DNA of 64,000 nt from Akebia trifoliata (lineage: Eukaryota > Streptophyta > Magnoliopsida > Ranunculales > Lardizabalaceae), in the NCBI GenBank assembly GCA_017979445.1, contig CM030706.1, forward strand, positions 12,820,967-12,884,966. Reading direction: 5' to 3'. A program made the position numbers and the translations under genes. The notes beneath the pieces are model-generated. The model did no database searches. It was not told the origin of the DNA and was given only the letters and a program-made list of their open reading frames with translations. This document shows positions 56,324 through 64,000 of this stretch, in pieces (position 1 is the first letter of the stretch; the number at the start of each line of letters is the position of its first letter).

Positions 56324-57440
56324 CAACTGGGTCCCCGACCCCGATCCATTTCCAACTGGGTCCACGACCCAGATCAAACTGAACTGAGTCCACGACCCAG
56401 ATCCGTTTCCAACTGGGTCCACGACCTAGATCCATGTCCAACTGGGTCCACGATCCAGATCCATGTCCAACTGGGTTCCCAACCCAAGTCCATGTCCAAC
56501 TGGGTTCACGACCCAAATCCATTTCCAACTGGGTCCACGACCCAGACCGATGTCAAACTGGGTCCACGACCCTGATCCAATCAAACTGGGTCCATGACCC
56601 AGATCCAACCAAACTAGGTCCACAACCTAGATCCATGTCCAACTGGGTCTCCAACCCAGATCCATTTCCAACTGGGTCCACGACCCAGATCCAACTGAAC
56701 TGGGTCCACGACCCAGATCCATGTCCAACTGGGTCCACGACCCAGATCCATTTCCAACTGGGCCCAAGACCCAGATCCAACCAAACTGGGTCCACGACCC
56801 AGATCCACTTCAACTGGGTCCACGACCCAGATCCATGTCAACTGGGCACGACCCAGATCCAATCAAACTGGGTCCACGACCCAGATCCATTTCAGCTGGG
56901 CATGAACCAGATCCACTTCAACTGGGTCCACGACCCAGATCCATGTCAACTGGGCACGACCCAGATCCAATCAAACTGGGTCCACGACCCAGATCCATGT
57001 CAACTGGGCACGACCCAGATCCAATCAAACTGGGTCCACGACCCATATCCATTTCAGCTGGGCATGAACCAGATCCACTTCAACTGGGTCCACGACCCAG
57101 ATCCATGTCAACTGGGCACGACCCAGATCCAATCAAACTGGGTCCACGACCCAGATCCATGTCAACTGGGCACAACCCAGATCCAATCAAACTGGGTCCA
57201 CGACCCAGATCCATTTCAGCTGGGCATGAACCAGATCCACTTCAACTGGGTCCACGACCCAGATCCACTTCAACTGGGCACGACCCAGATCCAATCAAAC
57301 TGGGTTCACGACCCTGATCCATTTCAACTGGGTCCACGACCCAGATCCATTTCAACCGGGTCTCCGATCCAGACCCATCTCAATTGGGTCCACAACCCAG
57401 ACCAACCTCAATTGGGTCCATGACCCATATCCATTTCGAA
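56324..57440 (+). repeat. Roughly 40-unit hairpin array in Y3 leader
   Basis: Units of about 21-30 bp containing CTGGGTC-CAC-GACCCAG, a 7-bp stem with a 3-base loop, followed by ATCC and a variable A/T/C spacer (ATTTCCA, ATGTCCA, AATCAAA). Higher-order units appear from 56800 on, where shortened CTGGGC-ACGACCCAG units alternate with full ones. Long open frames exist on both strands only because of the periodicity. Confidence 0.93.
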
Positions 57441-57582
57441 TCTAGTTCACGACCCATATCAAATCAAGTCCACGATCCATCTATGATTTAACAAAGATAA
57501 CAACCGATCAATCAATTCAAATGCATGCAACTTTCTCAAAAAAAAAAAAAATAAATAAAAGAATAAAGAAAATTCAGAAAGT

Positions 57583-57765
57583 ACCAATTGCAGTCCTTGA
57601 TCAAAGTCGGTGCCTAGAAAGATCTTACCCTGTTGATACGAGGGGAATAGACTACGTCTATTCAGGGAACAAGGTGATTTAAGAGTACCATTGTGTGCCG
57701 CCTCTTCCTTGGAGATCGGCCTAGCCGGCGATGATTTCATAGAACTGAATTGGAGGCTACCACAA
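57583..57765 (+). other. Leader block shared by Y3 and family X
   Basis: Similar to X1 9135-9345 and X3 46527-46730: TGCAGTCCTTGATCAAAGTC versus TGCACTTATTGGTCAAAACC, then AAGATCTTACC, ATAGACTACGTCTATTC, GATTTAAGAGT, GTGCCGCCTC and GAATTGGAGGCTA. It is a noncoding segment common to two families. Confidence 0.75.
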
Positions 57766-57814
57766 ACATGGGTTTTCCCAACTCGATTTATTTCAGAAAC
57801 TACCATTTTAAAAT

Positions 57815-59010
57815 ACTTTACCGACTCCGTGTCGATGCCAGCTCCGTGCTGATGAAATTTCCTTTCAAAATGTTCTACCGACTCCGTGTCGATGCCAGCT
57901 CCGTGCTGATGAAATCTCTTTTTCAAAATGCTTTACCGGCTCCGTGTCGATGCCAGCTCCGTGCTGATGTAACTTATTTTTCAGAATACTTTATCGACTC
58001 CGTATCGATGCCAGCTCCGTGCTGATGAAATTGCTTTTTCAAAACGATTTACCGACTCCGTGTCGATGCCAGCTCCGTGCTGATGAAATTTCCTTTCAAA
58101 ATGTTTTACCGACTCCGTGTCGATGCCAGCTCCGTGCTGATGTAATTTCTTTTCAAAATGTTTTACCAACTCCGTGTCGATGCCAGCTCCATGCTGATGT
58201 AATCTCTTTTTCCAAACTGTTTTCCCGACTCCGTGTCGATGCCAGCTCCGTGCTGATGTAATTTATTTTCAACTGTTTTACCGACTCCGTGTCGATGCCA
58301 GCTCCATGCTGATGTAATTTTCTTTTAAAGTGCTTTACCGACTCCGTGTCGATGCCGACTCCGTGCTGATGTAACTTTCAAAATACTTTACCGACTCCGT
58401 GTCGATGCCAGCTCCGTGCTGATGTAATTTCTTTTAAAAATATTTTACCGACTCCGTGTCGATGCCAGCTCCGTGCTGATGTAATTTCTTTTCAAAATGT
58501 TTACCGACTCCGTGTCGATGCCAGCTCCGTGCTGATGTAATTTCTTTTAAAAAAACGTTTTACCGACTCCGTGTCGATGCCAGCTCCGTGTTGATGTAAT
58601 TTCTTTTCAAAATGTTTACCGACTCCGTGTCGATGCCAGCTCCGTGCTGATGTAATTTCTTTTAAAAACGTTTTAAACCGACTCCGTGTCGATGCCAGCT
58701 CCGTGCTGATGTAATTTCTTTTCAAAATGTTTACCGACTCCGTGTCGATGCCAGCTCCGTGCTGATGTAATTTCTTTTAAAAAAACGTTTTACCGACTCC
58801 GTGTCGATACCAGCTCGTGCTGATGTAATTCTTTTCAATATGTTTTACCGACTCCGTGTCGAGCCAGCTCAGTGCTGATGTAATCTCTTTTTCCAAACTG
58901 TTTTCCCAACTCCGTGTCGATGCCAGCTCCGTGCTGATGTAACTTTCAATACTTTATAACCGACTCCGTGTCGATGCCAGCTCTGGCTGATGTAATTCTT
59001 TTTTTTTTCC
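57815..59010 (+). repeat. 21-unit 58-bp array in Y3 leader
   Basis: Units: ACCGACTCCGTGTCGATGCC, AGCTCCGTGCTGATGTAATT, then a T/A-rich spacer (TCTTTTCAAAATGTTTT). The GC-rich halves ACTCCGTGTCGATGCC and GCTCCGTGCTGATG are themselves related. The same array, more degenerate, is in the Y2 leader (41394-41769, reverse). Confidence 0.93.
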
Positions 59011-59235
59011 AAACGATCCAGTCTGCGCTGACAAACACGTTTTTAAGTTCACCTAACTAAATTTCTCTTTTGAGCAGCATCCCTATAATAACCACCGGAC
59101 TTAATAACACATCATGCATTTTCCTTTTTTGTAAGTAAGATGGTAATGCTTGGTCTTCCGTACTCCCAGGTGGCCAAACGATAAAAGTACAAACATCCTG
59201 AGAGGCCTCCATATTTCCTTCGATCTTCATCAACA
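59011..59235 (+). other. Y3 leader next to gag
   Basis: Unique sequence between the array and the gag ATG. Matches Y2 41221-41393 in part. No gene is seen. Confidence 0.5.
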
Positions 59236-61815
59236 ATGAGTAACTCAGATGACCCACAGCCCATTACGAATGAACTAGCTGAGGCTAATGCGATGATAGC
59301 AAAGCTGTTAGAAACAACGAAGAGGCAGGAACAAATCTTAACGGCTGTTTTGAGTAGCACTAATTTTCTGCAAGCACAGGCAGCTTAGCACCAAGCATCT
59401 GGGTCAAACCCCGAACTCCCTGAACAAACTCGACCAGATCAACAAATCACCCAACCTCCCACTGTGCCAATATACCAGGGACTTCCACTCTACATCCCAC
59501 AGAATCAACCACCTCCGGTGGTGATCCTAGACGATGAGTGTAACTTCAGGGTTCCCGAAGCCAAAAGTTCTACAGATGACAAAATGGCCCAACAGATCGA
59601 GTCCCTCCAAGAAGAAATGAGACGAATGAAGGGTACAAATACTTTAGGAGGAACCAGATTTAGGGACCTTTGCTTTTACCCTAACGCACAACTGCCGGCT
59701 AAGTTCAAATGCCCGGAATTTGAAAAGTATAACGGGGTTGGGTGTCCTTTGTCGCACCTTAAATTGTATTGCGAATCGATGTGCCAATATGGCGAGGACG
59801 ACAGATTGCTAGTACAGTTATTTCAGAGAAGTTTAACAGGGCCAGCACTCAAATGGTTCTCGGGGTTGGACCACTCACTTATCAAGAACTGGCAGGACTT
59901 GGCTGAAATGTTCTGGCACAATTACAGGTTTAATACAGATGTTGGTTTGGATAGAAATGACATGGCACGAATGACCAGGAAACACAAAGAAACAGTGAAA
60001 GAGTATGCCCAGAGGTGGCGAGAGTCAGCTTCCCAAGTACGACCAGCCATGACAGAACAAGAGATGAACACCACATTTATCTCTACATTGGGGCATTCCT
60101 TCTACACCCATCTGGTAGGTCATACTACGGGCACTTTCTCTAATTTGGTTCAAGTGGCAGACCGAGTTGAGGACGGGATTCGAACCGGTCTAATATTTGA
60201 CTTCACAGCTCTAAGCGCAGCAGCAGGGACATCGGCACTGAAGAAACCAATGCCATTAGTCAAGAAAAAAGATGAGCCTCAAGTCAACAATGTACAACCC
60301 AGCCAACCTATCTTTATTCAAGCACCAGTTCAAAGGCCACAAGCACCACAAGTCCCTTGGACACCAGTTCCTCGAGCCGCCTGGGCTCCGACGCCGCAAA
60401 ATCCATTCCGGATGGTTCCTCCACAAGCCATGCCAGCACAGCCACGCAACAGTATGGGCAGAATCAACAAGCAAGACCGAACAGGGTTAACAGAGTGTTC
60501 ACCAAGTTACCGATGACGTTGTCAGAACTACTTCCCACATTATTACAGGGAGAGTATCTTACTAAGAGACCACCGAACCCGAAGCTTCTAAAGGAGTGGG
60601 GTACAATCCCAACCTCTTCTGTGAGTTTCATATGGGTGCACCAGGGCATTCCACTGATCAGTGTTGGCAGCTCAAGCACCAAGTGCAGAATCTGATTGAT
60701 CGAAAAGCCATCATATTGGGTGGGCCTGCCAACCTGTCCCAACAACAGAATATTAATCAAAACCCCCTACCTACTCATAATGAGGAGGGGAGTGGGCACA
60801 GGGTAAATGTCATTTGTAGAGAACTCGACTTCAATCCCTCGGATCTGATAGCACCTATCAGGGAAAAAATCAGGGTACACTTTACAAACGAATCAAGGAC
60901 GTCAACGGTTAACACAGTCAACCACTATGCAGATTCATCGCAGAATTCACAGCTACCTCTCAGAATGGCCAACCTCACCATCCATCCCACTCATCAAAAT
61001 ACTACCACCCGACCACCTTTAGTCATACCTTACGGATTATCCCATCATCAAAATTCAACCCGGCCTCCCCTTGTTATACCCTACACACCACCATATTCCC
61101 AAGGACCTCCCAACCCACCCCAACAACAGAATATCAATCAGAACCCCCTACCTACCCACAATGAAGGGGAGTGGACACAGGGTAAATGTCATTCATAAGA
61201 ACTCGATTTCAATCCGTCTGTCTTGATAGCCCTGTCGGTCCCAAAATCAGGGTATATTTAACTCAGGACCAGAAGCGCCAACTCAATACAATCAACCATT
61301 ATACGACAAATTCATCCCAAAATTCATTACCACCACTCAGATTGGCCACCTCACCATCCATCCCACTCACCAAAATGTCGCTACCCGACCACCTTTGGTC
61401 ATACCTTATGGATCACCCCATCGTCAAAGTTCGACTCGACCTCCTCTTGTCATACCGTACATACCACCATATCCCAAGGATCAACTCGACCCCCCCCCTC
61501 CATATACCATACACTTCATCTCCACGTCTACCACTCGTCATCCCATACACTACATCGACTCCACCATTTCCACCAGCAACTACATCCAATCACCACCACC
61601 TCCTCTCATTCTCAATATGAAACCCGATCCACCCCCCATAACCATACACTCACCTAAACCATTCCCATATAGCTCCGATCAAGCAATTCCTTGGAGCTAT
61701 GAGACTACCATCACCACGACCGCCGGGGTCGAAACAATGAAGAAAGCAATGGTGGCTGATATCAGCCGTATAACCAGGGCAGGAAATGCCAGAAATTGTC
61801 AGAAAATGGGGTGAA
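59236..61815 (+). pseudogene. Y3 gag, with internal duplication
   Basis: ATG 59236 (MSNSDDPQPITNELAEANAM) opens frame 1, with TAG at 59386-59388 (AAQH-like context, probably Gln originally), then open 59389-60516. Capsid core: FEKYNGVGCPLSHLKLYCES, LTGPALKWFSGLD, WQDLAEMFWHNYRFN, VKEYAQRWRESASQVRPAMT. A Pro-rich segment follows and the frame is broken at 60514-60516. The nucleocapsid motif CEFHMGAPGHSTDQC (frame 2, about 60618-60662) has spacing C-X2-H-X5-H-X4-C. Downstream, about 381 bp (60737 on) is repeated from about 61118, doubling the NINQNPLPTHNE...PPLVIPY region. Confidence 0.88.
60737..61490 (+). repeat. Tandem duplication of about 381 bp within Y3 gag tail
   Basis: Copy one 60737-61117, copy two 61118-61490. 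Both begin CCCAACAACAGAATAT and contain AACCCCCTACCTAC, GGGTAAATGTCATT, CTCACCATCCATCCCACTCA and ACCCGACCACCTTT in the same order. Y2 has a single copy. Confidence 0.88.
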
Positions 61816-62560
61816 AATCAGGGAAGAAAGCAAAGAGACTGTAGAAGAGGTGACCGACGAAGACAAAAGAAAAGCAAAGGGAAAGGCAAGTTGTATAAGG
61901 AGGAGAAGATGGAAGAAAAGGTGAAAGTGACAGACAAAGAAGCCACAGACTTTATTAAGCTCATCCTCAAGAGAGAGCATAATATAGTAGACAGGTTGAA
62001 CAAGCAGCCAGCCCAAGTCAGCATCCTAGGACTAATACAAAAATCAGAAGAGCACCAAGAGGCATTGTTGAAAGTCCTAGGGGATCACATGTACCTTCGA
62101 CCACGACACCAGCGCAGTTAGAGCAAACGGTCAGCCAGATCATGGCCTCCAATCCTATTATCTTCACAGAAATGATGAGTTTACACCTGAAGGAACGGGG
62201 CACGTCGAGCCACTAAACATTATGGTCATATGCAAGGGCATGATGGTCGCCAGGGTGTTGATTGACAACGGCTCAGCGCTTAATGTTTGTCCACTTGAGA
62301 CCTTCCGAAAGCTGAACGCCGATTGGTCGCATGTGAAACCCAATAACAAGGTCGTCCGAGGCTTCGATAGTTCGAGAAGGGACTCGCTGGGCGAAGTAGA
62401 CCTACCAATCACAATAGGCCCATGTACGTTCGAAGTAACGTTCGAGGTCATGGAGATACCAACGACATTCAACTTACTATTGGGTAGACCATGGATCCAT
62501 ACTGCCGGGGCTGTGCCTTCCTCATTGCACCAAAGAGTCAAATTTATCATGGGGCAGAGG
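61816..62560 (+). pseudogene. Y3 protease with intact catalytic loop
   Basis: Frame 1 (61786-62121) carries a Lys/Glu-rich linker and the pre-protease helix QVSILGLIQKSEEHQEALLK. After a frame break, frame 2 (62222-62878) carries RVLIDNGSALNVCPL with Asp codon at 62264-62266, the hallmark FNLLLGRPWIHTAGAVPSSL and HQRVKF. This is the only copy in the window with a complete DNGS loop. The break between helix and catalytic part near 62100-62200 still prevents a continuous gag-protease product. Confidence 0.87.
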
Positions 62561-63400
62561 ATGATATCAGTATTGGCAGAGAACCTTATTCCAGCTGGGA
62601 GAGCCCCAGACGTGCCTTTCATTGATATCGAAATGACAAAGGACAAGGCACTCTACCATTCGTACCAATTCGCGGCTGTCAACCACATCGAGAAGGGAAA
62701 GGAGAAGGTAAAGGCAAAGCTATCGAGAGCGAACCTTATGGTTGGTCGGGTCATGAAAGGGGAGGTTACCGGCCCAAGCAAGGTGGGACCAGGGGGAAGA
62801 GGAAGAGCTACACCAGTCGAAGCAAGCAAATATACTCCTTATTTTGGTCTAGGGTTCAGGCCCACAAAAAGGATATAGCAGAAATGAAAGAAAAGAAAAA
62901 GAACTTCGACTAGCAAGAAAGCAAAATCGGGAATCGAATGTTTGGAACCCGGGCCGAGTCCCTCACATTAGTGTTAGTTTCTCAAAGTCCCATATCAGAC
63001 CCGACAACTTATCAGAACCACCACGGGCAAAAAGGGTAAAAACGGTAAATATCGCACCAATGCACAAAGACCCAATCGTCGAGTCCCAATCATCCTTCGT
63101 AGAAGGCATTGACGTTTTGTTCAATGGGGATTCCGAGGAAAGTCCATCGGAGACCGCTCCAAAATCCATCAAAGTAGAAATCATTACCAGCCAAGGGAAC
63201 GAATCACCTTTTCCCACCGGCATTGACTGGGCATCAGTCGTCATCCCACCGAGTTTGGGAGGGACTGTGCCCCAACCTGACAACAACAAAGATCAATCGG
63301 AGATCATGGTTATCTCCGAACCACCAATCGAATCATCCAACAATCACTTTCACATCTCATTCGACCCCTCAGAGAAGGGGAAACTCTAACAATGGGAAGA
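62561..63400 (+). pseudogene. Y3 G-patch-like segment and pol linker
   Basis: Frame 2 continues to 62878: FIDIEMTKDKALYHSYQF, then KVGPGGRGRATPVE with YFGLGFRPTKRI (degenerate G-patch). Frame 0, 63060-63389: FVEGIDVLFNGDSEESPSE and DWASVVIPPSLGGTVPQ, as in Y2. It ends at TAA 63387-63389. Confidence 0.75.
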
Positions 63401-64000
63401 ATTCCCTCTAACCCTTGAGGCTACCATAGCCTCCAAAAAAAAACGTCGTTAGGCAACATCAGTTTGCCCGAGGATCATAACGAGCCCTCGTCCTCGGGTA
63501 AAGACTGTTTTGAGGGCTCCCTATCTTTACTAATGCATGATTGTTCTTCTTATTTCAGATGTCCGGAAAATAGCACTCAAAAATCAAAAAAATCAAAATT
63601 CTTCAAAAATCAAAAAAATCAAAAAGTCTACAAAAAATCAAAAAACTTTCAAAATCTCAAAAAATAGATATATTCCAAAAACCAAAAAAAGAGTTTTCAC
63701 AGAATTTAAGGGATTTGTCTCAATCGAATGGACCCTTGGACAGAACAGAATATGAAAAGGATGAGTATGACTTCGATCTCGAACTCGACTTCGATCTCAT
63801 GGGAATTGAGGAAGAGTCTGAGGACGAAGTGGAATACCCTCCTAAAGAAATCAAGGACCTGTTAGAACGACATGAAAAAGGTGTTCAGCCAAACATTGAG
63901 GATACAGACTCAGTTAATCTCGGCACTGAAGATGACCCACGTGTTGTAAAAATCGAGCCTTGTTAACCCCTCAGCAAAAAGAAGAAATGATTGAACTATT
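63401..64000 (+). pseudogene. Y3 pre-RT exon with splice-acceptor-like site
   Basis: SLPEDHNEPSSSGKDCFEG lies in frame 2 from 63464. TTCTTCTTATTTCAG ends at 63558 and is followed at once by ATG TCC GGA AAA in frame 1. That frame has one TAG (63571-63573) and then runs through the AAAAATC tract into FSQNLRDLSQSNGPLDRTE, the acidic DEYDFDLELDFD and VNLGTEDDPRVVKI. A small deletion near 63955 shifts the frame before LTPQQKEEMIEL. RT itself lies beyond the window. Confidence 0.7.

Larger units (their letters stand above)
53193..64000 (+). mobile_element. Y3: Tat element, 5' LTR to start of RT, runs off window
   Basis: The youngest layer here by position. 5' LTR 53193-55000, PBS, a 4.2-kb leader with three tandem arrays, gag, protease, G-patch-like segment and the linker into RT. 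Its last bases overlap in homology with the first 740 bases of Y1. Coding frames have fewer breaks than Y1 and Y2 and the protease loop is intact, but stops in gag are present. Confidence 0.92.

Noticed and set aside
56434..57423. Long plus-strand open frame of 329 codons (and minus-strand frames over the same place)
   Set aside because: It consists wholly of the hairpin array. Openness on both strands follows from the repeat unit, and the array lies in an element leader.
55816..59010. Regular repeats that might suggest a CRISPR array
   Set aside because: Units have no unique equal-length spacers, lengths vary, and the context is a plant retrotransposon leader.

Overview
This is AT-rich nuclear DNA of a flowering plant, and essentially all of it is nested LTR retrotransposon. 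I see no intact host gene, rRNA, tRNA or CRISPR array. The plant assignment rests on Ty3/gypsy elements of the Tat clade: primer-binding sites complementary to a tRNA-Arg 3' end, a second RNase H between the first RNase H and integrase, G-patch-like segments, and a long ORF upstream of gag. It is supported by a captured fragment of a plant-specific HD-ZIP IV gene. The species cannot be told.

Two families account for the window. Family X (Ogre-like, with the ORF upstream of gag) has X1 (4701-21869, complete, with a 5-bp target duplication), X2 (23937-28113, 5' LTR and leader only) and X3 (41770-53192, 5' LTR to the end of RT). Family Y (Tat-like, no upstream ORF seen, with a long 3' region that in Y1 holds an antisense ORF) has Y1 (1-4700 continuing at 21875-23936), Y2 (28114-41769, minus strand) and Y3 (53193 to the window end).

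The copies are nested. X1 sits in the 3' region of Y1. X2 sits in the 3' LTR of Y1. Y2 interrupts the leader of X2, X3 interrupts the leader of Y2, and Y3 interrupts the pol of X3. The relative order of events is therefore Y1, then X2, Y2, X3, Y3, with X1 some time after Y1. The missing halves of X2, Y2, X3 and Y3 should lie to the right of the window in reverse order.

No copy has intact coding capacity in view. Reading frames carry stops (several look like C-to-T changes) and frameshifts, but domain order is clear: ORF1 (X only), gag with a zinc knuckle, aspartic protease, G-patch-like segment, RT, degenerate RNase H, second RNase H, integrase.

The most notable item is inside Y2 (30945-32299, minus strand): an intronless, decayed piece of an HD-ZIP class IV transcription factor covering the START domain, the START-associated region and the C-terminus. 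It replaces the middle of the antisense ORF that Y1 still has. Also notable are hairpin-forming tandem arrays in the untranslated parts of several elements, and a leader block shared by all X copies and partly by Y3.
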